Assembly (NCBI GenBank): GCA_037178625.1
Contig: CM074149.1
Span: 496,001 to 560,000 of the forward strand
Direction of reading: 5' to 3'
DNA from: Skeletonema tropicum
Lineage: Eukaryota; Bacillariophyta; Thalassiosirophyceae; Thalassiosirales; Thalassiosiraceae
DNA: 64,000 nt
Below, piece after piece: positions 8,909-19,230 of the stretch. The notes below the pieces were generated by a model. The model ran no database searches, was not told the DNA's origin, and saw only the letters and a program-made list of their open reading frames with translations. Both the position numbers and the translations under genes were made by a program. Position 1 is the first letter of the stretch. The number at the start of each line of letters is the position of its first letter.

Positions 8909-11900
8909 AACGCCGACCCTGTTGGGAATTGCACTACTTTCATCGATATCTATTCTACGAGCCTTGAAGAAGTAACAGGGTATGCTAATGCCCCAGCTGC
9001 TCTTGAGTATCATGTCAACAATGTGACCTCAGAGCCTCCGAGCGCGATTGATGTTCAACTTCCATGTTGCATCCGCGGGAACAATAATACAGTTCCTGCC
9101 GCTCTGCAAGCACAGCCCAGCTTGAATAGTGGAGTCCCGATATGTAAGGATCCAAGAGCGCAGCCAGCTTCTAGCCCTGCACCAATGCTCGACCGCATCG
9201 CATCAGACGCTCAACTTCATGATGATGAGTTCTTGAACGAATTGTTCAATAGTCACTTTGCGGAGGATGCACTAGCTGCAACCATCAACAACATTCCTTT
9301 CACTAATGAAGTAGTCGCTATCGAAGCGCAGAGAGTGGATTGTCCTGAATATCACGTGCTCGATCCAATCCCAGGCCAATCCAATGCGGAAGCTTGGGAT
9401 TTCAACATTTTTCCAGATACAGTCGTTGAATCTTACGGCAATGAACTAGTCGATTTGGGAGCAGCATTGCAGCTACCAAGCATTTGTGACAAACGAGTCA
9501 AGCAATTTGGGGCGATCCTCGAGTCATTTCAGTTCAGTGACCCTCAGATCACCTTCCAAGTAGATTCAAAAGGCAGAACAGTCCCTATGGCAACTGCATA
9601 CGCTATGGTCAAGTCAGTCAATGGAGTCGAATCCAATCGCTTCCTCAAGTGCCTTTTTGACACCGGTGGCAGCGTATCGATGGCTCACCGTAGTGTTTTA
9701 CCACCCGGAGCAGCCCTTCTTCAACCATCAAAAACAACAATATGTAATACCATTGCAGGCAACTATGCACCAGTTGGATCCCTCCTCGGTGAAGGAATCA
9801 AGTTCCCTGAATTCGATGCCAACCTCACCGTTGACAGTCAAGAGTTCCTCGTCTTTGACGCCAAGTGTTCGTTTGATTTGATACTTGGTAATGATTTCCT
9901 GCGGAAGATAGGTCTAATAGTTGATTACGAAAGACTCGAGCTCGGGTGGCAGGGCAAGCGCATTCCAATGAACTCCAACTTTACAAAGGAGCGACTAAGT
10001 GCAGCAATCGATGGATGCATCATTGAAGATGAAGATGACGATCTGAACTACCTCGACTCTTTCGCTACGTCAATTGCTGATTCAACCTATGACGAGATAA
10101 ATGTGGATGAGGTCATCAAAGAGAATTGTCAGCATCTGTCTCCGACTCAGCGCCAGGACCTCAGCGAGATGTTACGCAAGCATTACAAGCTCTTCGACGG
10201 CAAGCTTCATGTCTACAAAGGAGCCAAGATGGATATTGAATTACAACCAGGAGCACAACCAGTTTTTCGGCGGCCTTACCCTACTCCTCGAGTCCATATG
10301 GAAACATTCAAGAAGGAGTTGCTGCGTCTCATCGACATAGGTGTTCTTGAAAGAGTCTCTGGCCCGTCTGCATGGGGACTGCCTTCGTTTATTGTTCCCA
10401 AGAAAGATGGCAAAGTTCGTTTCATAGCAGATCTACGTGAGCTCAATAAGGTCATCAAACCCAAGGATTATACTCTCCCTATCATCCAAGACCTGATCCG
10501 AAAGCGTTCGGGATTCCAGTACATGACGAAACTTGATTTGAGCATGATGTTCTATTCGTTTGAATTGACGGACAAAGCTAAGGACCTCACCACTATATCA
10601 ACACCGTTCGGTCTCTTTCGTTGGACGAGAGCTCCTATGGGTCTCCGCAACTCTCCAGCATTTGCGCAGTCAGTTATTGAGGAAGTTCTTCGAGATTTAG
10701 ATGACGTTGAAGTTTACATTGATGACATCGCCATATGGTCAGATACTTGGGAAGACCATACACGCACCCTCAACGAAGTGTTCAGGCGCCTTGAAGAGGC
10801 AGGGTTTAGTGTTAACCCTTTGAAGTGCGAATTCGGTATTGCAGAAGGGGACTTCCTTGGTCATTGGGTCTCCAAGGATGGCATTCAACCTTGGCAGAAG
10901 AAAGTTCAAGCGGTTCTTGATTTGAAACGGCCTACCAACGCTAGCGAAGTGCGAACGCTTGTGGGCCTCATCAACTGGTATCGTGACTTCTGGCCTCGAC
11001 GAAGCCATCTCCTCTCTCCGTTCACTCAACTTATCCGCGGTATTCAGAAGAAGAAAGCACCGATCGTTTGGACTCCAGAATTAGAGAAAGTTTTTCAGGA
11101 AGTGAAGCAAGTTATTGCAAGTGATGCTTTGTGTGCCTACCCCAACCACAATGAGCCTTTTGAAGTCTACACGGACAGTTCTGATTATCAACTGGGAGCA
11201 GCTCGCAACCTTACATTCTCTAACCTGAACAGTCAGAGAGTCCTTCGTTGGAGATGTTTCCTCGAATCTTTTCATGCCGAATGGTTCTATCATCCAGGCA
11301 AGCTTAATGTGCTACCGGACGCGTACAGTCGACTCCCCAAGTTTGATTTCTCAGGAGCCGAGAAGAGGCAGGATGAACTATCCCCTACTCCAGTTCAATT
11401 CAATCCAGTTCCCCAAGATGTCAATCAAGATGAAGAACCCAGCATCTTTGAAGAACAACTAGCAGAGTTGGCCAGTGATGACGAGTTCCCGCTACATCAA
11501 TTGCAACAGTTCATGAATCTTCCTTCTACCGTCCAGAACCCTTTGCGCTATCAATGGCTTGCAGAAGAGCAGAGCCGCTGTCCTACCCTTCAGCAGAAGC
11601 TCACTACTTCCCCAACGTTCTACCATCGTCGAACGTTTGGTCGCCATGATACGTCGCTGATTTGCTATAGCCCTACTCCTCAAGATGAATCGACCTTGAA
11701 GATAGTCCTCACAGACAATGCCGTGGATGCCGCGATTGAATACTTCCACCTCCTGTTGAATCATCCAGGAGCAAAGGCAGTTACTTATGCACTTTCCAAG
11801 TTCTATCATCCCCAATTAGCAGCCCGAATAGCAGCCTTTTCGTGCGATGTTTGTCAGCGCACAAAGATTGGCCAACGCGGCTATGGCCATTTCCCTCCAC

Positions 11901-12757
11901 GTCAAGTACAAGATCTCAATCCATGGAAGCAATGTGACGTAGACCTTGTGGGCCCGTGGTATGTCAAAACATCAGGACGACACGGTAAAGCCTATGAGTT
12001 CTATGCCCTGACGGCAATCGATCGTGCCACTGGTTACCCAGATGCCATCATGATCAAGCGCAAGACTAGCGAAAACGTAGCTCGCAAGTTCAATGAATTA
12101 TGGCTCTCAAGATATCCAAGACCCGAAGTTTGCGCTCATGATCAAGGTGGTGAATTTATTGGACCTCAGTTCCAGCGGTTGTTGCACGATGCTGGTATTG
12201 CATCAGCCCCATCGACAGCTCGTAACCCCCAAAGCAATGCGATCATCGAACGCCTGCATCTTACTATGGGAAACTCCATTCGAGCTCAACTTTCCAATCA
12301 CAACCCTCGCACCTTGACTGAAGCCGAAGACTTGATGGGAACAATCTTATCTGATACTCTCAGTTCTATCCGTGCAACCCCGTCGCAATCTACTGGGTAT
12401 GCCCCAGCAGCACTGGCCTTTGGACGCGATATGATCTTCAACCTTCCAGTTCAATATGATATGAACGAGATCAACCTTCGCCGCCAACGCCGTGTCGACA
12501 AGGATGCCAAACGACTCAACGCCAAGCGGTACAGCTACGATTATCGCGTTGGAGAACAAGTCATGAAGAAGATCTTCGATCCTGCCAAACTCGATGATCG
12601 TTGGAAGGGCCCCTTCACTATCACAAGAATCCATGTCAATGGTAACATCACTATTCAACTCACCCAACATCTACAAGAGCGTCTCAACATCCGACGCGTC
12701 AAGCCCTACAGGCAACCTACACCTCAAGTCTTACAACAAATCGTTGCGCCCTCTTAG
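8909..12757 (+). CDS. retrotransposon Pol: protease, reverse transcriptase, deleted RNase H, integrase
   Basis: The frame is continuous with gag and opens directly after the gag TGA; the first ATG is far downstream, so Pol is probably made by stop-codon readthrough. The aspartic protease motif FDTGGS is near 9656. Reverse transcriptase spans about 10250-10900, with the catalytic YIDDIAIW near 10716. RNase H begins (VYTDSSDYQLGA, near 11166) but jumps to RNLTFSNLNSQRVLRW, losing the middle of the domain. Integrase has a CDVC zinc end near 11847 and the catalytic triad in CDVDLVGPW (11936), HDQGGEF (12137) and IIERLH (12242). A short C-terminal domain follows. This copy probably cannot replicate alone, although its integrase looks intact. 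Confidence 0.93.
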   Translation, partial: NADPVGNCTTFIDIYSTSLEEVTGYANAPAALEYHVNNVTSEPPSAIDVQLPCCIRGNNNTVPAALQAQPSLNSGVPICKDPRAQPASSPAPMLDRIASDAQLHDDEFLNELFNSHFAEDALAATINNIPFTNEVVAIEAQRVDCPEYHVLDPIPGQSNAEAWDFNIFPDTVVESYGNELVDLGAALQLPSICDKRVKQFGAILESFQFSDPQITFQVDSKGRTVPMATAYAMVKSVNGVESNRFLKCLFDTGGSVSMAHRSVLPPGAALLQPSKTTICNTIAGNYAPVGSLLGEGIKFPEFDANLTVDSQEFLVFDAKCSFDLILGNDFLRKIGLIVDYERLELGWQGKRIPMNSNFTKERLSAAIDGCIIEDEDDDLNYLDSFATSIADSTYDEINVDEVIKENCQHLSPTQRQDLSEMLRKHYKLFDGKLHVYKGAKMDIELQPGAQPVFRRPYPTPRVHMETFKKELLRLIDIGVLERVSGPSAWGLPSFIVPKKDGKVRFIADLRELNKVIKPKDYTLPIIQDLIRKRSGFQYMTKLDLSMMFYSFELTDKAKDLTTISTPFGLFRWTRAPMGLRNSPAFAQSVIEEVLRDLDDVEVYIDDIAIWSDTWEDHTRTLNEVFRRLEEAGFSVNPLKCEFGIAEGDFLGHWVSKDGIQPWQKKVQAVLDLKRPTNASEVRTLVGLINWYRDFWPRRSHLLSPFTQLIRGIQKKKAPIVWTPELEKVFQEVKQVIASDALCAYPNHNEPFEVYTDSSDYQLGAARNLTFSNLNSQRVLRWRCFLESFHAEWFYHPGKLNVLPDAYSRLPKFDFSGAEKRQDELSPTPVQFNPVPQDVNQDEEPSIFEEQLAELASDDEFPLHQLQQFMNLPSTVQNPLRYQWLAEEQSRCPTLQQKLTTSPTFYHRRTFGRHDTSLICYSPTPQDESTLKIVLTDNAVDAAIEYFHLLLNHPGAKAVTYALSKFYHPQLAARIAAFSCDVCQRTKIGQRGYGHFPPRQVQDLNPWKQCDVDLVGPWYVKTSGRHGKAYEFYALTAIDRATGYPDAIMIKRKTSENVARKFNELWLSRYPRPEVCAHDQGGEFIGPQFQRLLHDAGIASAPSTARNPQSNAIIERLHLTMGNSIRAQLSNHNPRTLTEAEDLMGTILSDTLSSIRATPSQSTGYAPAALAFGRDMIFNLPVQYDMNEINLRRQRRVDKDAKRLNAKRYSYDYRVGEQVMKKIFDPAKLDDRWKGPFTITRIHVNGNITIQLTQHLQERLNIRRVKPYRQPTPQVLQQIVAPS

Positions 12758-12768
12758 GAGGGGTAGAA
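12756..12768 (+). promoter_or_regulatory. polypurine tract (plus-strand primer)
   Basis: The purine run AGGAGGGGTAGAA lies directly against the 3' LTR and overlaps the pol stop codon. This is the expected site for second-strand DNA priming in LTR retrotransposons. Confidence 0.8.
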
Positions 12769-13021
12769 TGTCACACCTACGTAGTGTCGGACATCAATCA
12801 AATTCATATTTATGTTATCTGGTTTCTCGTTTCTCAATATGTTTCGGAATGCTTTCTCGCGGCCATCGCCATATGTTTCGGAATGCTTTCTCGCGGCCAT
12901 CGCCAATGAAAGCAACCGAATCCAAAAACGTTGATCGTTTCCTTTATATTTTAAGTCATAATAATTCTATTCGTTACATCTATTGATCAATAATAAGCTC
13001 AATTGTTAGCTAGATTGGACA
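12769..13021 (+). repeat. 3' LTR
   Basis: A 253-bp LTR from TGTCACACC to TTGGACA with two copies of the 32-bp internal unit. Its end provides the present stop codon of the minus-strand lipase frame (TAG at 13010-13012). Confidence 0.95.
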
Positions 13022-16000
13022 GAGAATCAATCGATGAGCATTCTTGGGTATTACCACGTTTGTTAGGCGTACAACATACTTCACCCAAATATTGAGCAGC
13101 GGTGCTACCAGCATCAGTCGTCCAGACATCTTTTTGAATCGTCTACCCCACCGATGCGGTATTTTGATCGCCATCTTGATCACTTCAATCATGACAGTGA
13201 GTCCAAACGATAGTATCAACAGATTTTGCAGTATCAAGAGGAATGGAATTGCCGCAACAACCTTCGGCACTTGTTCCACGAGAACCCAATGCGCAACCTT
13301 GGGTATAATTATCTCCGCACTAGTCACTGTTGACAAGAGCCTCGTCCACACATACATCAATGGGATCACTACGAAGACCTTCGTCAAACTCTTACGAACA
13401 TTGAAACCATCCGTGGATGGGATAAGATACACGTATGAATACACGTCAATATTCATTGTACCACGGAAGGCGTAGTACTCATCAAGGCTTTTCAGACGTT
13501 GGCGCCTCTCATCAAGGAAGTAGACTGTCGATCCTAGCGCCTTTCGATACGTCAAGGCAAAGTGTAATCTCGTTTGATACTCTGTGAGGGTATGGTACAT
13601 TTTGTACCCTCGAAGTGAATTTGGATTGGCAAATATACAATTCATCAAACCACGTGCAACCGTTGAAGACCAATCATGACAAAGAGGGTACGACACATCC
13701 AATCGTTTGCGTAGACGCCACTTCCCAATCGGTCCAGTATTGTGGAGTTGGACTCTCATCCCGACATGCTTGTAAAATTTCAAGTTATTCGGCTCAAAGT
13801 TGCAGAATGGGATCAGCGGGACAATATCATTGGTACAAGAGAATCTAGCGTGTCGGATCAGCCCAGCCCTTTCAAGGTGTTGATACGCGTACAGGAAGGA
13901 TTCTCCTCCCACTCTTGGTGAAGCAAAGGTGTAAACTTGAAGTTCTTGGTTCTTCTTGTCATGTTGTTGTTGTTGCCTACTACTACTCTGACGTAATTTC
14001 GCTCCCAGGAAGAACCCAAACAGTGTCGCCAATGCTCCCCCCATCGAATGACCGGTAATGCAAATTTTATAATCACCATCACCATCTGGATCCAGCTCGT
14101 TGCCAATCTGTTGTATTTTCTCAAATATTTCATCCATTTTGGACCTTCGTGTATCCTTCCTCCTCCGCAATAAATACAAGGCAAAGCCAGAATGAAGATT
14201 CAGTGTCTCTGCTCTACCAGGATAGTACTCATCAACTAATGGATTGGGTATTTCCATCATGTCATACCTCAGATTCATCGACCAGTTGTGTGCATTGACC
14301 GTACCACGAAAGACAACTGTAATCTTCTTTTCTTCTCGTTGGACACAAATCCCATAGACAACATCATTTTGAGTAAAGTCTGCCAACCACGCAACTTCCA
14401 AGTTACTCTCAATCAGATTTGACATTACGGAACCTTCCGTGAAATATTTGGGAGCCTTCTCCAGAGCTCGTTGTAATAAATTGTTCATACTGACATATTG
14501 ATTTTCATTTCCTTCTACACCATCATCATCATCATCACCCATACTGAAATCAAAGTTGGGAGCTTTGCCACCATTCAGCTTCACAGCAAGCCTCACTTTA
14601 AAAATCGCTCGCTTCCATCGATACTTTGCCACCTGTCTTCTCAGATAATGTATCATTTGCTCTTCATTTGGATTCTGGGTAGTACCAACGACTCTGTCAC
14701 CACCACCACCACCGCCATTATTATTGATGATAAATGATGATTGTAATCTCGATGTCATTCTCATCACATTCATGGCCCGCTTCCACCGTGCACTTGACGC
14801 CTTCTTCCTCATACTAGCAATCAAATCTTGTGTATTGGAATCGAGTTGACTTACACGAGATTGTTCAATCCATTGTCGGAATTCTTTCATGACTGATTCT
14901 TCGTACTCTCGATGATGAAGGGTGTTGGCGGCTTGGTAATAGTAGTAATCGTTTGTTGTGTTGGTGTTGTTGGTGGTGTGCTCCTTGTCGTAGTCTTCTA
15001 ATTCGTCAATGACTATACGAATGATTGATCCAGCAGTAAGCGCGTTGTTGCTGTTATTGGATAGATCACAACTCGGCTGATGATGTTGCTGCTGCTGCTG
15101 TTGTTGTTGCCATGACTGTTGTTTTTGTTGTTGTAAAGATGATGACATCATCGACACCATCGAATGCATGGATGATCCTCCCAAAGACGAAAATGAACAA
15201 ATCCTACCAGGACGACGACACGACGACGACGACGACCAATTACTACTACTACTACTACTAGTATTGCAATCAATCTCTTCCATTTTGACACGAGTATGCC
15301 CCATACGACAAGTTTCACGAAGATATGCGTACATGTAGACTAGCATGGAGATGCTTAGAAAGTATTGTCCCTCGGTGAGTATGTCCATTTTGTCGTCGTC
15401 GTTATTGTTGTAGGATGTATTGCTTTTGCTGTGAATGGTTGTTGTTGCTGTTGTTGACGACGATGCAGCATTGCTTTCTGCTGCTGCGGTGGCGACTGTA
15501 TTCGTGGCAGTATTGATGTTGCCAGTGTTGACGTTGGCAGTAGAAGAAGAAGAAGAAGTCGTCATGCTGTTGTTGTCACCATCACCTCCTCCACTAATCT
15601 CTCCCGAAGCTCTTCCTCCATTATCATTCACCCTAACGTTGCTGCTGCTCTCCCCATCATCTCCCTCAATCAATCCCACTACTCCAATAGGAACACCTTC
15701 TTTCATTATTTTTTCCACCCCTTCTTCCCCCACCACCATCATTGGAAGTATCAAACCATGTTGTCGTTCATTCGTTATTATTGCCTCCCTGGTGGTGGTT
15801 GGTGAGAGTTCTCCTACTTCTTTCATCGAAATTATTCTCTCTTCTTGATGATGATGATCCAACAACGACCCTTCATCATCCTCCACAAGTCCAACATAAT
15901 TCATTGCATCCTCTTCATCATCATTGCCGCTGCCTTCGGATGATGATACTGAGGAGTTTGAAGATTGTACCTCTATTATTCGTTCCTGACCAATATCATC

Positions 16001-17050
16001 ATTCGTTGTTGTTGTTGAAGTAGTGTCAACTGCCCTGGTGTCAACATCATCATCATGTTGTGTCACTTTGTTACTCCCCTCCCGACGATGATCAATTTCA
16101 TCCCACCGTTCCAACCCATCATCAATATTATCATCATCATTATCAACATCGGCCACTTGTGAATCACTGCAATTCCTTACAGGTAACGTATCCTCATCAC
16201 TACAGTCCGCAGTCATCGTTGTTGTTACTGCTGCTGTTCGTATCTGTTGTAGAATTGATAATTCCTTCCAATCATAACTAGCTGTAGAATCATCACCATC
16301 TTCTTCATCTTCATTCTCATCGTGACGTTTATCAATATTGGCCTCTTGTAATGTAGTAAATTGCTGTAGAGTAACCTGCTGCTCTTCCTCCTGTCGTTGA
16401 TGTGTCTCTATTGCATCAGCAGTAGCAGTAGTAGTAGCATCCACCACTTGGAATTCACCCCCCTTGGAGGATAATTGTTCTTCTTCTTCCTCCTTTACCA
16501 CGCCATTATTTCGATTGACGACAACTCCATCATCAATACTACCAACATCATCTTCAACAACAATTGCGTCACCAATTGCATCATTATTATTATTATGTAT
16601 CAACTCGATCTGCACAATATCACCACTTGTTGTTGGCTCGTTGACCCCATGATTCTCCACAGTATTCTTCTCGTCTGTACTATAATATTTCTCATCAGCC
16701 TTTGCATCACCACCATTAGTAGCAGTAGTTTTAGCAGTAATAGCATCATCATCATTGGCGCCAGTAGTGGTGGTGGAGGCAATCAAGGCAGCAGCAGCCT
16801 CATGCCTCATACATTTCAACCGTCTCGATAATTTTAAATCCATTTGATATTCCAATTGGGATGGTAATTCGTGCACACTGTTTCGTCGTTGTCGTTTAGC
16901 TATACTAGCCTTATTAGTATTATTGGTGGTGAGAAGTGGTAGGTGGTGTTGTTGTTGTTGGTAGTGACGAGAATAGTACAAGAGTGATGTAATGTCAAAT
17001 GATGCTCGTCGATGATGATAATACTGATGTGTACTAGTAGTATTTGTCAT
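13010..17050 (-). CDS. class 3 (fungal-type) lipase with C-terminal membrane repeats, 3' end cut by the retrotransposon
   Basis: A 1,346-residue frame. The first 550 residues are low complexity (Asn, Asp, Thr, Ser, Glu runs). A hydrophobic stretch (YFLSISMLVYMYAYL) lies near 565. The lipase domain holds the nucleophile elbow GHSMGGALATL near residue 1000, preceded by VVFRGTVNAHNW and followed by YTFASPRVGG and an RFSCTNDIVPLIPF segment, which fits a Ser-Asp-His hydrolase acting on acylglycerols. After residue 1200 come hydrophobic repeats (IPLMYVWTRLL, IIPKVAH, IPFLLILQNLLILSFGL) that match the N-terminal module of the CHI-like protein at 4027-7014. The last four residues and stop come from the LTR. 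Without the insertion the frame would run six codons to a TGA overlapping the CHI ATG. The N-terminal start is uncertain. Confidence 0.82.
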   Translation of the reverse strand: MTNTTSTHQYYHHRRASFDITSLLYYSRHYQQQQHHLPLLTTNNTNKASIAKRQRRNSVHELPSQLEYQMDLKLSRRLKCMRHEAAAALIASTTTTGANDDDAITAKTTATNGGDAKADEKYYSTDEKNTVENHGVNEPTTSGDIVQIELIHNNNNDAIGDAIVVEDDVGSIDDGVVVNRNNGVVKEEEEEQLSSKGGEFQVVDATTTATADAIETHQRQEEEQQVTLQQFTTLQEANIDKRHDENEDEEDGDDSTASYDWKELSILQQIRTAAVTTTMTADCSDEDTLPVRNCSDSQVADVDNDDDNIDDGLERWDEIDHRREGSNKVTQHDDDVDTRAVDTTSTTTTNDDIGQERIIEVQSSNSSVSSSEGSGNDDEEDAMNYVGLVEDDEGSLLDHHHQEERIISMKEVGELSPTTTREAIITNERQHGLILPMMVVGEEGVEKIMKEGVPIGVVGLIEGDDGESSSNVRVNDNGGRASGEISGGGDGDNNSMTTSSSSSTANVNTGNINTATNTVATAAAESNAASSSTTATTTIHSKSNTSYNNNDDDKMDILTEGQYFLSISMLVYMYAYLRETCRMGHTRVKMEEIDCNTSSSSSSNWSSSSSCRRPGRICSFSSLGGSSMHSMVSMMSSSLQQQKQQSWQQQQQQQQHHQPSCDLSNNSNNALTAGSIIRIVIDELEDYDKEHTTNNTNTTNDYYYYQAANTLHHREYEESVMKEFRQWIEQSRVSQLDSNTQDLIASMRKKASSARWKRAMNVMRMTSRLQSSFIINNNGGGGGGDRVVGTTQNPNEEQMIHYLRRQVAKYRWKRAIFKVRLAVKLNGGKAPNFDFSMGDDDDDGVEGNENQYVSMNNLLQRALEKAPKYFTEGSVMSNLIESNLEVAWLADFTQNDVVYGICVQREEKKITVVFRGTVNAHNWSMNLRYDMMEIPNPLVDEYYPGRAETLNLHSGFALYLLRRRKDTRRSKMDEIFEKIQQIGNELDPDGDGDYKICITGHSMGGALATLFGFFLGAKLRQSSSRQQQQHDKKNQELQVYTFASPRVGGESFLYAYQHLERAGLIRHARFSCTNDIVPLIPFCNFEPNNLKFYKHVGMRVQLHNTGPIGKWRLRKRLDVSYPLCHDWSSTVARGLMNCIFANPNSLRGYKMYHTLTEYQTRLHFALTYRKALGSTVYFLDERRQRLKSLDEYYAFRGTMNIDVYSYVYLIPSTDGFNVRKSLTKVFVVIPLMYVWTRLLSTVTSAEIIIPKVAHWVLVEQVPKVVAAIPFLLILQNLLILSFGLTVMIEVIKMAIKIPHRWGRRFKKMSGRLMLVAPLLNIWVKYVVRLTNVVIPKNAHRLILCPI

Positions 17051-18900
17051 GTTGAATAATTTTATCTATCGTGTTTGATTGGAGTAGTTGAAGCGCGCGG
17101 AATTATATATAGTAATGGTGCAATTCTAGAAATTGACGGAAGACTGTGCGTTCTTTCTTTCTATAGTAGTAGTAATAATAATATAGCAGAGGTGTGTCGT
17201 TTTATGACAGACTATTTTTTGGTTTCAGCAGCAGCGTAAGTGAAAGTAGCGGTGGATCATTTCTTGGATGACCACCACGGGCTTTTTTTTTTAGAACGGG
17301 TGTTGTTTTACAAACTTCTTGGACAACACCACCACCAACCACACCCTTTCGAAAGTAGAGACCAACCGTTGCACACACAAGCTATATAACTCAGCTCTGG
17401 AAGTAGGACTATGATGTTGTAACAGTAGGACGAACGAACGTGGACATGCCATGCATGGTGAGTACATACATCATGATGAACTCAGCCCTCCCGTCATGCG
17501 AAGGTGGGTGGGCAGGAAGAGTGACGTATCTCATGAAAGTGGCGGGAGACAGCTTCGCTTGCTGACGTGTCATATAAGTACATACCTGTCTCACTTCAAC
17601 TTCAATATCGTTTCATTTTATTTAGGCTATGGAAGTGTCGCTATGACAAGTCAAGTTAAAACAACACCTAGGAGTACACCATTCATTCCATTTCGGAGCA
17701 TTCCTGCATTGGTGGTATGTATTATGCACTGGCATTGAGCAAATTTAGAATGTATAATATACATTGAGCAAATTTATATAGTATGTAATAGTGACTGAAC
17801 AAATGTAGTAATTTGCACGTGCTTGATGCGTCGGAGAGAATGATAAGCACTCCTACCTATGTATTTGTATTTAGACTCTGAGGAAGAAGGACTCGAACTC
17901 GAGCGAAGTAGCTCAAGCAGGCAGAGGACAACGAGAAATGGATGACGTTCTTAGAGTAGCCAGTCGCATCGCATTTGCATTGTGATAATGCCCGTGAACT
18001 GTATTATTGCTTTATCCTTCCGAGTGTACACTGGGACTATAAGTATTCATCTCGGGTAGGTATCTACTTAGAGTATCAAGCCAATTGGAGTGAGTTTGGA
18101 TGGTGCCGACAGGCTGAAAACTATGCAACACTCAAAATTTACATTCTACTCTAGAGGCTCTAGGGCGGACCATCTCGCTCGAGGTCCGCTAATCCAAGCT
18201 ATGTAGCGGAGAGGAGGTGAGAGGGCAATGCATTCTTAAGCAGACACTCATTTACATGCAAATTGTCAAAATGTATGGTATCTTATTTCGAATCTCCAAG
18301 TACATACTTAGAGCAAATGATTGATATAATAATGGGTCGTGCAGCATCACAGCACTCAAACTGGCATGTAGCTTGATTCGGAACTCGGAACTGCTCAACT
18401 TTTAGCTTGTTGGTAATAAAATAATTATCTATCTATCTAACTATCTAGCTTATTGGAGCGAATGCAATCCTGAAAGGATAATACGATCATAAGAGGTCGC
18501 GGCACACTACAGGTCTCGCATCTACCGAAAGCATTCAGACGGTTGATTGGGATAAAGAAGAGTTGGTAAATAGTGTGGAATGGTTGTCAAATAAATGTGT
18601 ACATTTAAAAGTGATTTGTGGTACTAGTATGTACGATTATGGTACTTGAAGGTATGTAGAGGGAATGTCTTCTACAGTCTCAGCACCCTACATACACTAA
18701 AGTACATAATCATAGATACGACCAACACAAATTACATGTTTCTGCCCCTCCTATCATACATTCCAAACGTTCCTGCCTTCCCTGGTGCTGAGCAGAGTAA
18801 ACCGAGACCTGTAGTGTGGGTCGCGGCTTCGCTTATGCAAACTTTAAAGGGTAGATAATTATTTGGCTTGGTAAGGGATACTGCATGACGACTACATATA
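17051..18900. other. intergenic, lipase upstream region and repeat debris
   Basis: No supported gene. It holds the lipase upstream region, a CTAT microsatellite near 18428-18450, and fragments shared with 37550-37700, for example GGTGCCGACAG-CTGAAAACTA near 18098 and 37595, and GCAAACTT-AAAGGGTAGA near 18837 and 37667. A stretch near 17880-17920 is dense in CTCGAAC/CGAGC words but does not fold as a tRNA. Confidence 0.4.
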
Positions 18901-19230
18901 CTTCTTACTTGTCAGCGGTCACATACAGCAAATGTATTATTATTATTATTTTTTTTTATAATAATTGCTTGCTCTGTGCACTTCTGAGCTCAAGATGATG
19001 AGACTCTTGTCTCTGGGCTGTTCTCATTTGACCATGACGTACATCTCGTTTAGCTACAGTCATCTTCAGAGTTCGCCAACAAATAAAGGGTAGCCCATGA
19101 AAAAGTACGGTCAGCTCAGAGACACAGTGATTGCTAGAATAATTTAATTCATAGAAAGTCAATTGATACGTCTGCTACTGCTAGCTCTGGTCTACTTTTA
19201 TTCTGGGCAATTTTGCTATTATTTCAACAC

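Larger units (their letters stand above)
7032..13021 (+). mobile_element. Ty3/Gypsy LTR retrotransposon
   Basis: The element has a 5' LTR (7032-7510, interrupted), gag, pol in the order protease, reverse transcriptase, RNase H, integrase, a polypurine tract and a 3' LTR (12769-13021). The LTRs begin TGTCACACC and end TTGGACA. A 5-bp target duplication, GAGAA, lies at 7027-7031 and 13022-13026. Once the nested solo LTR is removed, the 5' LTR is 253 bp, the same length as the 3' LTR, and I see no difference between them, so insertion is recent. The order protease-RT-RNase H-integrase places it in the Gypsy group. I find no convincing tRNA primer site after 7510. The RNase H domain carries a large deletion. 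The element lies in the minus-strand lipase/CHI locus. Confidence 0.95.

Noticed and set aside
15435..16831. Several plus-strand open frames opposite the lipase N-terminus
   Set aside because: They are antisense to Asn/Asp/Thr-rich codon repeats and encode only Val/Leu/Ser-rich low complexity.
17875..17960. Possible tRNA suggested by GGACTCGAACTC
   Set aside because: No matching acceptor, D or anticodon stems could be formed around it.
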